A stretch of DNA of 56,307 nt from Lachnospiraceae bacterium (GCA_016280395.1 JAEEGQ010000007.1:1-56307); one strand, 5' to 3'; positions 15,435-25,201 are shown, numbered from the stretch's first letter. Program-made: numbers and translations. The notes: a model not told the origin generated them from the sequence alone.

Positions 15435-17201
15435 ATGAACGAACAGATCAAGTGGGTATTCTCCAACTTAAAGGGCAAACGCGCCCTGTTCATTTTCGCG
15501 ATCTGCTGTACGATAACAGCCAACATCTTGCAGATCACGGTTCCTTTTTTCTCAAAGACCATAGTTGACCGCTTCCTTTCCTTTGACAACGCGGCCACGG
15601 CAGCGGAATATATCGGCCAAAATAAGCAGACGCTCTATATGCTGCTTCTTGGCATGATACTTGTGACCCTTGTCCGCACCGTGATCGTATATACCGGAAA
15701 CCTCTCGTACGAGCGGGTTTCCCAGTCTTTTGCGGTCAGGATGCGCGCAAAGCTTTTCAGGAATATCGAGGCCCAGAGCATGGAATTCTACGACCGCTAC
15801 CGCACAGGCGACCTTATGACGCGTCTTACGGGCGATCTTGAGGCAGTGCGCCACATGCTCGCATGGGTATGTCGTATGATAATCGAGTGCGTTGTGCTCT
15901 TCTCTGTAGCCATAGTCTATTATTTTACGATGGACTGGCTTCTTGCGATATGCCTTTTTGCGCTCTGTCCGATTATTTTCACGCTTATGTTCATGTTCAG
16001 GAAAAAGGTTGCGCCGATGCACAGAGCGCTCCGTGAACGCCTTTCGGAACTCAACACCGCAGCGCAGGAGAATATCTCCGGAAACCGCGTTGTAAAGGCT
16101 TTTGCCCGCGAAGATTACGAGATAGAACGTTTTGACGAAAAGAACAGGTCATTTTCCGAGTCCAATATGAAAACGGCCTTTGTATGGCTCAAGTTCTTCC
16201 CTGCGATAGAAGGCTGCGCTGATGCTCTCGCTGTCGTAATGCTGCTTGCAGGCGGTATCTTTCTTATAAACGGCAGGATCGGGATGGGCGATTATGTTGC
16301 TTTTTCCGGCATGATCTGGACTCTTGCGAACCCCACACGCAATCTCGGAAGCGTTCTGAACGAGCTTCAAAGGTTCTCTGCCGCAGCCAAAAAGATAATG
16401 GAGATCGATTCCGCAGTGCCGACAATGAGCGAGAGCGCGGATGCGATATCGCACCCCGGCCGTTTTAACGGCGAGATCGAGTTCGACCATGTAAGCTTTG
16501 CCTATGATGATGCTCCGAACGCGGAGGTGTTGCACGATATCTCCTTTAAGATAAAACCCGGACAGACACTTGCCATCATGGGCGATACAGGGTCCGGAAA
16601 GACCTCGCTGATAAACATGATCCCGCGCTTCTACGACCCGACTTCCGGTACTGTAAAGATCGACGGGACAGACGTTAAAGATATGAAATTTACGGATCTG
16701 AGGCGGAATATCGGCATGGCAACGCAGGATGTCCTGCTCTATTCGGACAGCATAGACGGAAATATCGCCTACGGCAATTCCGGGATGTCTCTCGAAACCG
16801 TCAAGAAGTACGCGGAAAAGTCCGCCGTTACAAGCTTTGTTTACCAGCTTCCCCAGGGCTTTGACACGATAGTCGGGGAACGCGGCGTCGGGCTTTCGGG
16901 CGGCCAGAAGCAGCGTATCTCGCTTGCGCGCGCCCTTGCGATCACCCCGTCGATACTGATACTTGATGACACCACATCCGCAGTCGATACGGAAACGGAG
17001 CAGTTTATACAGGAAAACCTTAGGAATCTCGATTTCGAGTGCACAAAGATAATCATAGCGCAGCGCATCTCGTCCACAAAGGATGCGGACCAGATCATGA
17101 TACTTAGGAACGGCCGGATCGAAGAGATGGGAACACACGAGGAGCTGCTTGCAAAGCGGGGCTACTACTACGAAGTATACTCGCTTCAGCAGAGCGCGTG
17201 A
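15435..17201 (+). CDS. ABC exporter half-transporter with degenerate Walker B (heterodimer subunit 1)
   Basis: A 588-residue protein with six membrane segments (residues about 15-310) and a C-terminal ATPase domain: Walker A GDTGSGKTS, Q-loop MATQDV, signature LSGGQKQ, Walker B ILILDDTTSAVD. The catalytic Glu after Walker B is Asp, the hallmark of the degenerate site in heterodimeric type IV exporters such as TM287/288 and LmrCD. The substrate is unknown; drugs, lipids and peptides are possible. The start codon is 13 bp before the partner's, so the pair is co-translated. Confidence 0.93.
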   Translation: MNEQIKWVFSNLKGKRALFIFAICCTITANILQITVPFFSKTIVDRFLSFDNAATAAEYIGQNKQTLYMLLLGMILVTLVRTVIVYTGNLSYERVSQSFAVRMRAKLFRNIEAQSMEFYDRYRTGDLMTRLTGDLEAVRHMLAWVCRMIIECVVLFSVAIVYYFTMDWLLAICLFALCPIIFTLMFMFRKKVAPMHRALRERLSELNTAAQENISGNRVVKAFAREDYEIERFDEKNRSFSESNMKTAFVWLKFFPAIEGCADALAVVMLLAGGIFLINGRIGMGDYVAFSGMIWTLANPTRNLGSVLNELQRFSAAAKKIMEIDSAVPTMSESADAISHPGRFNGEIEFDHVSFAYDDAPNAEVLHDISFKIKPGQTLAIMGDTGSGKTSLINMIPRFYDPTSGTVKIDGTDVKDMKFTDLRRNIGMATQDVLLYSDSIDGNIAYGNSGMSLETVKKYAEKSAVTSFVYQLPQGFDTIVGERGVGLSGGQKQRISLARALAITPSILILDDTTSAVDTETEQFIQENLRNLDFECTKIIIAQRISSTKDADQIMILRNGRIEEMGTHEELLAKRGYYYEVYSLQQSA

Positions 17202-17214
17202 AAGGAGGAGGACC

Positions 17215-18987
17215 ATGGCAAGAAATACCTATTCGGTTGACGAAAAGCTTGAAAAGTCCTTCGACTTTAAGAGCTTTAAGCGCGCCGGGAAATACATAAA
17301 AAGATACGCGGACCGCATGACGATCGCCCTTGTGATCTCGTTCATCGCGGCAGCGGTGGAGCTGTTCACGCCGAGGATCACGCAGTACGCGCTTGACGTG
17401 ACGATCCCGAACAAGCGCGTAAACGAGCTGCTGATGCTCGTGCTTGCGCTTGTCGGATGCTATGCCGTCGCAATAGTGCTTGCAACGCTGCGTTCAAAAA
17501 TAATGATAAGGGTCGGGCAGAGCATAATCTACGATATCCGCAAGGATCTTTTCGAGCATCTGCAGAAGCTCCCCTTCGATTACTACGATTCAAGGCCCCA
17601 GGGCAAGATACTGATACGCGTGGTCAACTACGTAAACTCGGTCTCAAACATGCTCTCAAACGGGCTTTTGAATGCAATCCTTGAGTTTATCAACATGGGG
17701 ATAATCCTGGTTTATATGTTCACTCTCCATGTAAGGCTTTCGCTGGTGGTACTTGCCGGTGTGCCCGTGTTTGCGGCTGTAATGCTGATCATCAAGAAGT
17801 ACCAGCGCAAGGCATGGCAGGATGTCTCCAACAAGAGCTCGAACATGAACGCTTACCTGCAGGAAAACCTGACAGGCGTGAAGGTAACGAAGATCTTTGC
17901 CCGTGAGGAAGAAAACGCCGGGATCTATGACGGCCTTTCCAATGATCACCGCAAGGCATGGATGCGGGCAGTACGCATGTCAAACCTTGTATGGCCCGCA
18001 ACCGACAATATTTCCGTATGTGTGCGCGCGGCCATCTACCTTGTCGGACTTGTGGTCCTTGGGCCTCAGGCCGTCGGCATAGGCATGATCCTTGCAATGT
18101 CAACATATGCCTTCCGCTTCTGGCTGCCGATAATGAACCTTGCAAACATCTTCAATGATTTTATCAACAACGTGGCATATCTCGAGCGTATCTTTGAAAC
18201 CCTTGACGAGCCGGTAACTGTGGACGACGCACCCGGCGCAACCGAGCTTCCGCCCATCAAAGGCGATGTCGAATTTGATGACGTCTGCTTTGCGTATGAA
18301 GCCGACAAGCCTGTCCTCAACCATGTTTCCTTCAGTGTTAAGGCAGGAGAGAGCATTGCTCTCGTAGGACCTACCGGAGCCGGAAAATCGACGGTCATCA
18401 ACCTTCTCTCAAGGTTTTACAACATCGGCAGCGGCACGGTACGCGTTGACGGGCACGATATCTCCGGCGTGACACTGCATTCGCTCCGCTCCCAGATGGG
18501 CGTGATGATGCAGGACAGCTTCCTGTTTACCGGGACCGTAGCCGACAATATCCGCTACGGCAAGCTTGACGCAAGCGAAGGGGAGATACAAAAAGCCGCG
18601 AAAGTCGTATGCGCGGACGAGTTCATAAGCGAACTCGAGAACGGCTACGAGCACGAAGTAAGCGAGCGCGGAAGTACCTTCTCCCAGGGCCAGAGACAGC
18701 TTATCTCCTTTGCAAGGACGCTGCTTTCGGACCCGAGGATACTCATCCTTGACGAAGCCACTTCAAGCATCGACGTACGCACGGAGCGTGCGCTCCAGAC
18801 CGGCTTGAACGAGCTCATGAAGGGCAGGACATCCTTCATTATCGCGCACAGGCTCTCAACAATAAAGAACTGCGACAAGATCATGTACATAGGCGACGGC
18901 AGGATCCTTGAAGCCGGAACCCATGATGAACTGATGGCAAAGAAGGGACATTACTACGACCTTGTGACTGCTAATTCTGTGGCGTAA
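17215..18987 (+). CDS. ABC exporter half-transporter, catalytic subunit (heterodimer subunit 2)
   Basis: 590 residues from the ATG at 17215, which has AAGGAGGAGG 5 bp upstream; an in-frame upstream extension would overlap the previous gene and has no ribosome site. Six membrane segments and an ATPase domain with Walker A GPTGAGKST, Walker B ILILDEATSSID (canonical Glu) and the signature FSQGQRQ, a variant of LSGGQ. Asp in subunit 1 and the variant signature here together indicate one active and one degenerate ATP site. The gene ends at a two-way terminator shared with the convergent collagen-like gene. Confidence 0.93.
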   Translation: MARNTYSVDEKLEKSFDFKSFKRAGKYIKRYADRMTIALVISFIAAAVELFTPRITQYALDVTIPNKRVNELLMLVLALVGCYAVAIVLATLRSKIMIRVGQSIIYDIRKDLFEHLQKLPFDYYDSRPQGKILIRVVNYVNSVSNMLSNGLLNAILEFINMGIILVYMFTLHVRLSLVVLAGVPVFAAVMLIIKKYQRKAWQDVSNKSSNMNAYLQENLTGVKVTKIFAREEENAGIYDGLSNDHRKAWMRAVRMSNLVWPATDNISVCVRAAIYLVGLVVLGPQAVGIGMILAMSTYAFRFWLPIMNLANIFNDFINNVAYLERIFETLDEPVTVDDAPGATELPPIKGDVEFDDVCFAYEADKPVLNHVSFSVKAGESIALVGPTGAGKSTVINLLSRFYNIGSGTVRVDGHDISGVTLHSLRSQMGVMMQDSFLFTGTVADNIRYGKLDASEGEIQKAAKVVCADEFISELENGYEHEVSERGSTFSQGQRQLISFARTLLSDPRILILDEATSSIDVRTERALQTGLNELMKGRTSFIIAHRLSTIKNCDKIMYIGDGRILEAGTHDELMAKKGHYYDLVTANSVA

Positions 18988-19010
18988 AAACACAGCTGAA
19001 TAAAAATTGA

Positions 19011-19040
19011 AAAGGCGCTCCCGGATTGGGAGCGCCTTTT
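19011..19040. terminator. Bidirectional terminator between ABC and collagen-like genes
   Basis: AAAGGCGCTCCC and GGGAGCGCCTTTT form a perfect stem with a 5-base loop, T-run on one strand and A-run on the other, so it can stop both convergent transcripts. Confidence 0.93.
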
Positions 19041-19079
19041 GCAGCGATGAAAAGCATACATGATCAGGATCGGCTTTTG

Positions 19080-22000
19080 TCATCCTTTTATCTTTTTGCC
19101 CTGGAAGATAACTACACCTGTGAGGCCGAGGGTCCATGCCGTAAGAACGGAGGACCAGAGGATGAGCCAGAGAGGAACCTTTGTATCGGTTGTGGCTGCC
19201 TTTGCGGTGATCACAGCCTTGTCTGCGGTGCGAGTGCCTTCAGCCTTGATCTCTGTCATGCCGAGGGGCAGTGCGTCGTCATCGATGCTGATGATGATGC
19301 CTTCGCCAAGGCTCTGTACAGAGTAGGAGTCGGTATTGACCTCTTTACCGTCTATAACTACTCTTGAAAGCTCTTCGTAAGGAACGTTGAAGTAGTAGAT
19401 GCGTGTTTCACCTGCTTCCTGGATGCTTCGCGTTATGGCTGCGCCTGTCTGGACGCTGCCTGCGTTGATCTCTTTTCCGTCGCTTAAGGTTACGATAAGG
19501 TTGCCGTCGCCGTCAAGGCGTACATTGGTTATGCCGATGCCCGGTATACCCTGGGCACCTGTTTCACCCTTGTCGCCTTTGTCGCCTTTCTCACCGGGAG
19601 CGCCCTTCTCGCCGGGGTCACCCTTTTCGCCGGGATCGCCTTTTTCGCCGGCTTCGCCCTTTTCACCTTTTTCACCGGGATCACCCTTGTCGCCTTTTGC
19701 ACCCTTTTCACCGGCGTCGCCTTTGTCACCCTTGGCGCCCTTTTCACCGGCATCACCTTTGTCACCTTTTTCGCCTTTAAGGGATGCGATATCGACAATG
19801 TTCGTCCAGGAGTCTGTATTCTCGTAGCCCCACTGGATCATTCCGGTCTCCTCGTCAACATGGATCTCGACATTCCTGCCGTCAAGACCTGCTTCACCCT
19901 GCGCACCCTGTTCGCCTTTAAGGCCTTTAAGGTCGAGGATGCTGTTCCAGTCCCTGTCGCCGGAATAGCGGTACATAAGGTTGTTGTCGGATACCTGGAG
20001 TTCTATCTCTTTTCCGTCTTTACCCGCGGAGATGAGCGGAATTTTGATCTCGGATGTTTCACCGTTTATATATCTTACGGAATAATACTCGTACTTGTCG
20101 TCCGTGTCGGTGAGTTTGATCTCATATACCGAACTCGGCGAGGTCCTTACATATGTTTTCTTTGAAGGTATGCCTGTGATCCCGAGGTCATCCTTGCAGC
20201 AGATAACGAAATTGTAGTACTGTCTTCCGTCAAGAGCCGTAAACACATAGCTCTCGGTTCCTACATTAAGGTCTGTTACCGGCACCAGATCGCCGTTGTC
20301 ATCAACATAGAGGAGCTTGTATCCGGTAACGGGTCTTTCGGGTGTTGCGGGATTTGACCACTCGAGGGTGATCTCCGGATCGTTTGTTGCAGCGTTGAAG
20401 CCAATGGCCGCCGTAAGATCCTTTACAAGAGGTGCTCCGGCACGGACGTTTGAGAGCATGTAACCATAGATGGGAGCGTATTCTCCTTCGCTCATGTCTT
20501 TTACGTTTGACTTCCAGGTTACCATCTGGTAATCGAAGCTGTAAACGCCTGCCGAGAGGGTGGAGATACCGGCATCATCCAATAAGTCCTCATCCATATT
20601 GCCGACGGTACAGCTTATACCCTTACCGTTGACATCTGTGTATGATACGCACTCTTCCTCCATGTATGTAAGAGAGATGTGCCCACCGCCGTATACATGA
20701 AAACCACCCATTGCACTGAAATCAAAGTTAAAACCGTGTGCCATTGATTCTTCTTCGCTATGGGCATGCTCGGTTGACCACGAATAGCCCGTGGAACTTG
20801 AACCGAGGCCGAAATGGTTTGTGCTGGTCTGAAGCGTTGTCATGCCCGCAGGCTGGTTTGTGGCGGAAATATAGGAGAAAGGATCTCCTTCGTGACCGAG
20901 GTACGAGTCGTTGATCTTGTCAAGATGTGGTGTCTTATCGGCAGCGATATGCTTCTCAGCAGCCATTTTGCTGCACTTGTCATTATAATAATCTACAAAG
21001 CGGTTGTAATCATCCACACTCAGCATTGTCTTTGTGGATTCGCCCGGGAAGGACAGCGTGATGAAGCTGTCATCCGGCCATTCGTTGTTTTTCTCAAGTT
21101 TGTAGATATATGTTGTGACAGGCGTCCTGCAGACAAGCACCTGGTCCTTGCTGTAGGCGGTTGCGGTATAAGTATCCGTGGTGGTCAGACTGTTGGTAAA
21201 GGTCTTGGACCAGTCCATTGCATATCCGGCCTCTATGTTCATCTTGAACGGGTCCGTGTCTATTGCAAATATGACATTTGCACCGAAGGAAACGCTTGTC
21301 GAATTGCTCTTTGCGTATTCGTAGGAGGTGGTTATGTCAAAAGTGGTCGAGTAATCCGTCATGTAGGCAGAGGTTTCGCTAAAGAAAGGAGCAGCCTGAA
21401 GTATTGCTTTGACCTCGGGATCCGTGTAATTATATTCTTTACCGAAATACTTAACATGGTATCCGTCGGAATCGTTGTCCCATGCGCAGATATCATAGGA
21501 CAGGCAGTCGTCGACCTCACAGCTTCCGCTGTATTTGCTGGGATAGTACTGGTTTGTGTCTTCTATGGAATCGGAGGCGGTGATAAAGTAATCGGTGGCA
21601 TCATGATTTGTACTGTTATCGTCATATTTTCCGCCGATCATGCCCATGGTATAGGTTACGTTCCCGGTATCACCCGAAGCGGCTGCACCGAGGATAAATA
21701 CTATCTGTTCGTGGCCGTATTCGTTTCCGTCGAAGTTTCCTGCAGCCATGGAACGGATATAGGTTTCCTGGTTATCGTGGGTACCCATGCTCAGATCGGC
21801 TGCCTGGAAGAAATCCGGCATATAAACACATGTGATCCTGTTGCCGTTAAGCACATAAAGTTCGCCGTTTACAAAAATGTGCTCTGCTTTGCCCGGACCG
21901 TTGATCGCAACCGTTTCAACGCCTGTCTGCTGCCAGGACTGGTCACCTGTGGTATCGTCGGCACGGTAGAGGCCGCCGTTTGAAGCACCGCCGCGTGTCC

Positions 22001-23303
22001 ACTTGTTGGTCTCGACATCGGTCCTCATCGCCTTTAGGTTGAGCTTGTTGCCGTATATGGCGATTATGGTCTTGCTGGAGTCGACTTTGTTGTAAGGATC
22101 TTCAACTTTTGAATTCATGTAACCCTTGATGTAGTGATAGAAACCGGAAACAACAATATCATCGATCCTGTCTCCGTCAACATCACCTACCGCAAGACCC
22201 GCTGCAAGCGGCGCCTCATGCCATTCGGAGTCTCCGACATTTGCTTTGTTGTGTTTGACAACATACTGCTTTCTGGTGGCTTTTGTGCCCTTTACGATAG
22301 AAGTACCTGAGTCCTTTATACCGTAACTTACCGAAAGACAGGGAATATAGAATCTGGTTAAATACTCACGGTGAACGCTGGTAACACGGTTTACATAGCT
22401 TAAGACAACAAGGTCGTCAATGCCGTCGCCGTTGATATCGCCGGTGTCTATTGCTGCGTGCATACGGTTATCTACCCAGCGATCGTCGGTGTCGGTGTAG
22501 CTGGGGTGGAAAAGGTCACCGTCTTTTCCGGGGTATCCGTCGCCGCTCATTGTTGAAAGTGTGATCTTGCCGTCATTGGATGAAACCTTGATCTCTTTAA
22601 GAGTGGGAGTGCTCGCGCAGGCCCATACAACGATCGTGTCACGTCCGTTCCCGTTGTAATCGCCTGCGGTGATCCCAAGGAAGTTGCCGGCGTTGAAATC
22701 CCACATGTTATCGTTGTTCAGTGTGCTGTCGTTACCCATCCACTTTGAAACGCAAAGCTTGAGTAATTCACTGGTGTTTCCTTTTTTGTCCATGACCCAG
22801 ACATAGATGTACGGAGGATATTTGTCGCCGTCGCCTGAATCGGATGCATATACGCCCACTACAGCGATATGGTCCTTACGGCCGCTACCTGTGGGGTCAA
22901 AGGCAACGGTACGGGCAAAACTCAGAGCATAGTGTTTGCCAAGATCCTTCTTCCAGGTACTCTTTGCGTTTTTGTATGGAATACCCGTGTATCCTGACTT
23001 CAGGGTATCGTATGAAGTCATATGAACTCCGTCACTCAGGCTTTTTCCCGAAAGGACCATAAGCTCGTCCTGTTTGAACAGGAAGAAGGGGTTGTCCTCT
23101 CCGTGGCCGTACGGGTCTATGCTGCTTGACCAGTCCTTGGGGATAGGCTCGTTCATGACTGCGTTGAACAATTCCTGTTCACTGCGGGAGATTTCTGTGG
23201 CGGCATGAACCGCCTCCATTCCCGAATTGTTGAAGAACCCTGTGATAAGGATCAGGGTAAGGAAGAAACTTAAGGATCGTGCAAGGTGTCTGTTCCTTTT
23301 CAT
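19080..23303 (-). CDS. Giant surface protein: FG-GAP-like propeller, fibronectin III, collagen-like stalk, C-terminal anchor
   Basis: A 1407-residue protein. Signal peptide (about 1-35, cut after VHA). Residues about 130-540 hold at least five FG-GAP/VCBS-like calcium motifs (for example GDINGDGIDDLVVL and GDVDGDRIDDIVVS), a beta-propeller. Residues about 645-900 are Ser/Thr-rich alternating strands with an aspect of pore-forming toxins (inferred only). About 972-1055 fits fibronectin III. Collagen-like Gly-X-Y triplets run 1128-1143 and 1177-1257. The C-terminus has a membrane span (about 1376-1400) and GKKIKG; no LPXTG is seen. GGAGGTTAA precedes the start. It follows the small membrane gene by 34 bp and ends the second sigma locus; it is probably the output of that system. 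Confidence 0.88.
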   Translation of the reverse strand: MKRNRHLARSLSFFLTLILITGFFNNSGMEAVHAATEISRSEQELFNAVMNEPIPKDWSSSIDPYGHGEDNPFFLFKQDELMVLSGKSLSDGVHMTSYDTLKSGYTGIPYKNAKSTWKKDLGKHYALSFARTVAFDPTGSGRKDHIAVVGVYASDSGDGDKYPPYIYVWVMDKKGNTSELLKLCVSKWMGNDSTLNNDNMWDFNAGNFLGITAGDYNGNGRDTIVVWACASTPTLKEIKVSSNDGKITLSTMSGDGYPGKDGDLFHPSYTDTDDRWVDNRMHAAIDTGDINGDGIDDLVVLSYVNRVTSVHREYLTRFYIPCLSVSYGIKDSGTSIVKGTKATRKQYVVKHNKANVGDSEWHEAPLAAGLAVGDVDGDRIDDIVVSGFYHYIKGYMNSKVEDPYNKVDSSKTIIAIYGNKLNLKAMRTDVETNKWTRGGASNGGLYRADDTTGDQSWQQTGVETVAINGPGKAEHIFVNGELYVLNGNRITCVYMPDFFQAADLSMGTHDNQETYIRSMAAGNFDGNEYGHEQIVFILGAAASGDTGNVTYTMGMIGGKYDDNSTNHDATDYFITASDSIEDTNQYYPSKYSGSCEVDDCLSYDICAWDNDSDGYHVKYFGKEYNYTDPEVKAILQAAPFFSETSAYMTDYSTTFDITTSYEYAKSNSTSVSFGANVIFAIDTDPFKMNIEAGYAMDWSKTFTNSLTTTDTYTATAYSKDQVLVCRTPVTTYIYKLEKNNEWPDDSFITLSFPGESTKTMLSVDDYNRFVDYYNDKCSKMAAEKHIAADKTPHLDKINDSYLGHEGDPFSYISATNQPAGMTTLQTSTNHFGLGSSSTGYSWSTEHAHSEEESMAHGFNFDFSAMGGFHVYGGGHISLTYMEEECVSYTDVNGKGISCTVGNMDEDLLDDAGISTLSAGVYSFDYQMVTWKSNVKDMSEGEYAPIYGYMLSNVRAGAPLVKDLTAAIGFNAATNDPEITLEWSNPATPERPVTGYKLLYVDDNGDLVPVTDLNVGTESYVFTALDGRQYYNFVICCKDDLGITGIPSKKTYVRTSPSSVYEIKLTDTDDKYEYYSVRYINGETSEIKIPLISAGKDGKEIELQVSDNNLMYRYSGDRDWNSILDLKGLKGEQGAQGEAGLDGRNVEIHVDEETGMIQWGYENTDSWTNIVDIASLKGEKGDKGDAGEKGAKGDKGDAGEKGAKGDKGDPGEKGEKGEAGEKGDPGEKGDPGEKGAPGEKGDKGDKGETGAQGIPGIGITNVRLDGDGNLIVTLSDGKEINAGSVQTGAAITRSIQEAGETRIYYFNVPYEELSRVVIDGKEVNTDSYSVQSLGEGIIISIDDDALPLGMTEIKAEGTRTADKAVITAKAATTDTKVPLWLILWSSVLTAWTLGLTGVVIFQGKKIKG
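19533..19775 (-). repeat. Collagen-like repeat, 27 Gly-X-Y triplets
   Basis: An uninterrupted run of 27 triplets dominated by GEK, GDK, GDA, GAK and GDP. Pro at X is rare and charged residues abound, as in bacterial collagens that trimerise without hydroxyproline. Confidence 0.92.
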
Positions 23304-23337
23304 TTTTTAACCTCCATGCTGCGAGCGCAGCGAGTAG

Positions 23338-23730
23338 CTAATGGTTGCATTTGTTGACATTTTCTGTGGTTTCCGGGTTTTCCTGTCCGGTGTTCCCGTC
23401 ACCGGCGCCGGTCCTGTTCTGCTCCGACTTGTCGCGGTAGAGCTTTATGCCCGCCGTTACTGCGACACCGAGGATAAAGGCGACCACTGCGGCAAGCACA
23501 TATCCTCCGGCATTGTCTGCAAGCAGGGAGGAACCGGCATAAGATGCTTCGGAAGCGTCCCATACGGACGGCCCTGACCGGATAAGAAGCGGAGTCAGTA
23601 CGGCCGACAATACGGTCAAAAGAAGCGCGGCAGCTATAGCCGATACGACCAATCTTCGCCTGTCGCGTTCGAGTGTTAGATAGTCTGCCCTCTTATGGAG
23701 CGATCTGATGCGTTCTTCCGCGGATCTCAT
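23338..23730 (-). CDS. Small two-span membrane protein, paralogue of the sigma-linked one
   Basis: 130 residues from ATG 23730, with AAGGAGG 7 bp upstream; the longer open frame to 24093 overlaps PrsW and is not used. N-terminal cytoplasmic motif SAEERIRSLHKRADYL; membrane spans near residues 29-49 and 77-97; an extracytoplasmic loop with SLLADNAGGY between; and a basic tail. The same plan and motifs (AEERI..(M/L)H.RA..L and a DN..... VVAF.LG.AVT span) occur in the 112-residue protein directly after the sigma gene. It is separated from PrsW by a terminator and lies 34 bp before the collagen-like gene. Function is unknown; a second anti-sigma or a chaperone-like role is possible. Confidence 0.75.
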   Translation of the reverse strand: MRSAEERIRSLHKRADYLTLERDRRRLVVSAIAAALLLTVLSAVLTPLLIRSGPSVWDASEASYAGSSLLADNAGGYVLAAVVAFILGVAVTAGIKLYRDKSEQNRTGAGDGNTGQENPETTENVNKCNH

Positions 23731-23792
23731 CCTTTTACCTCCTTTTTGTTTTTGAAACATAATATCTGTTTCTGTATACATAGATACATAAA

Positions 23793-23832
23793 ATAAAAAA
23801 ATTCCCCGCCTTTTTAAAAAAAGCAGAGAATT
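23793..23832 (-). terminator. Terminator after the PrsW gene
   Basis: On the minus strand AATTCTCTGC pairs with GCGGGGAATT (some G-U pairs), followed by TTTTTTATT. It separates the sigma-to-PrsW genes from the last two genes. No clear promoter for the last two was found; read-through or a weak start is possible. Confidence 0.7.
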
Positions 23833-23885
23833 TTTAAAAGTTTTTTTCATGCATAATGTCCGGCAAAAGGCCGGGGAGGCGGCTG

Positions 23886-24548
23886 TCAGGCAGGAGAGGC
23901 CTTTGTGCCGGGGCTGTCCGGCTTTTTTGCCGGTCTTTTGTGCGCCAGGATGAAATACAGAGCGGCTGTCAGCATCGGTGCGGCATAACCTGTATAGGCG
24001 GCGATACCTTCCTGTGAGACGAGCATGTTGTAGATGCCGTGATAGGTTATTGCCACGGCCATAAGCCCGAAGGTCCCGGCCACCCTCAGCCACAGCTTGT
24101 CAAGCAGATGCAGCATGCCGAGGGCTACAAGAGACGCACACACAACGTGCATGGCACCGGTCCCGAAGCCGCGTATCAGAAGACGTAAGAGCTGTGTCGT
24201 GCCGTTTTGCGCCATATAGCATACGTTTTCAAAGGTGGCAAAACCGACAGCGGTAATGACAACGCACCCCGGAACCTGCTCGGGAGCAGGCTCAAAAACG
24301 AGAATGAAGAAGAGCACGGGGATCAGCTTCATGAACTCCTCAACGATAGGAGATATCGTGAGGGATGCCATAAGCTTGTCGAGCCCGTTGACGAGCGCAA
24401 GAAAGGTGCTTATATAGGAGGAAAGGATACAGGCGGTCATTCCGCTGAGTAAAAAGACAACCATCCTCCGGTCCCTGTTTTTTGTCGCGATTATCGCAAC
24501 CAGAAGAGGGGCTGCAAGGCAAATGTAGACATTTTCGATGTAGGTCAT
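23886..24548 (-). CDS. PrsW-type intramembrane metalloprotease
   Basis: A 220-residue protein with about 7 membrane segments. It has the PrsW set: E70-E71-x-x-K74 (PIVEEFMK), FENVCY with Glu107, His134 in GTGAMHVV and His170 in AITYHGIYN. B. subtilis PrsW cuts the anti-sigma RsiW outside the membrane to release sigma-W. Here it lies in the same operon as a sigma factor and a small membrane protein, a likely substrate. It overlaps the upstream gene by ATGA (24545-24548) and has GGAGG, so translation is tightly coupled. A terminator follows. Confidence 0.85.
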   Translation of the reverse strand: MTYIENVYICLAAPLLVAIIATKNRDRRMVVFLLSGMTACILSSYISTFLALVNGLDKLMASLTISPIVEEFMKLIPVLFFILVFEPAPEQVPGCVVITAVGFATFENVCYMAQNGTTQLLRLLIRGFGTGAMHVVCASLVALGMLHLLDKLWLRVAGTFGLMAVAITYHGIYNMLVSQEGIAAYTGYAAPMLTAALYFILAHKRPAKKPDSPGTKASPA

Positions 24549-25201
24549 GCGTTAACCTCCTTCCCGCAGTCTTCTTTTGCCTTTAAGATCCTGCCGACGG
24601 CTGCGACAAAAAGGAAAAAGGTACAGGAAAGCAGGATGTCGATCCAGTAATAAGGGTTTGCAAAGGTTTCACTTTCCCATATACAGGACGATACCCAAAG
24701 AAGGTACTCAAGGCCGCAAAAGACAAGCGCAAGTATAAAAAGAGGGCGAAATGCAGGGGACATGCTGCCTTTGAACGAGAGCAGCAGTCCGTCGAGGGCA
24801 TGCCAGATGATAAGCCCCATAAGAAGGGCTATCACGATATTGCTGAGGTATTCCCCGTATTGCATAAAAAAGAGGCACATTGCAACGGTGAACAAAGGAG
24901 CCGCAAAAAGCAGGACGGAGTGTTTTTCACCGGCCTTCCGGTCCTTTGTCCTTACAAGAAGGATGATCAGAAAAAGGTATGATGAATACCAGCTCAGGTC
25001 GGGGATAAAAGACGGATTTGGGGTCTTTGAATAAAACAGATAAAAAAGCAGCCAGTACAGGTCTCCGAGCAGGAAGGTGCCAAAAAAGAGAGTCAACAGG
25101 ATATAGGAGCGGCTTTTGAGGCCGGCTCCGCGTATCAGCGAAACGGCAGCGCATATTGCGGCCACGGTGATCTGGAATCCGTTTGTTATGAACTCGGTCA
25201 T
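24545..25201 (-). CDS. Unknown seven-helix membrane protein of the sigma/PrsW locus
   Basis: 218 residues from ATG 25201, whose ATGA overlaps the stop of the small membrane protein; an upstream ATG (25234) has no ribosome site. Seven hydrophobic segments with aromatic-rich loops (YWLLFYLFY, SWYSSYLF) and short basic cytoplasmic turns. I recognise no family. The ATGA at its other end also overlaps PrsW, so all three proteins are made together; it could be a sensor or a partner of the protease. The next start's ribosome site lies in its last codons. Confidence 0.7.
   Translation of the reverse strand: MTEFITNGFQITVAAICAAVSLIRGAGLKSRSYILLTLFFGTFLLGDLYWLLFYLFYSKTPNPSFIPDLSWYSSYLFLIILLVRTKDRKAGEKHSVLLFAAPLFTVAMCLFFMQYGEYLSNIVIALLMGLIIWHALDGLLLSFKGSMSPAFRPLFILALVFCGLEYLLWVSSCIWESETFANPYYWIDILLSCTFFLFVAAVGRILKAKEDCGKEVNA

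Noticed and set aside
20814-21983. A 389-codon frame opposite the collagen-like gene
   Set aside because: It is the reverse shadow of a long coding gene, with no start signal and no recognisable domain.
23731-24093. N-terminal extension of the small membrane protein at 23338
   Set aside because: It would overlap the PrsW gene and its terminator; the ATG at 23730 has a clear AAGGAGG.
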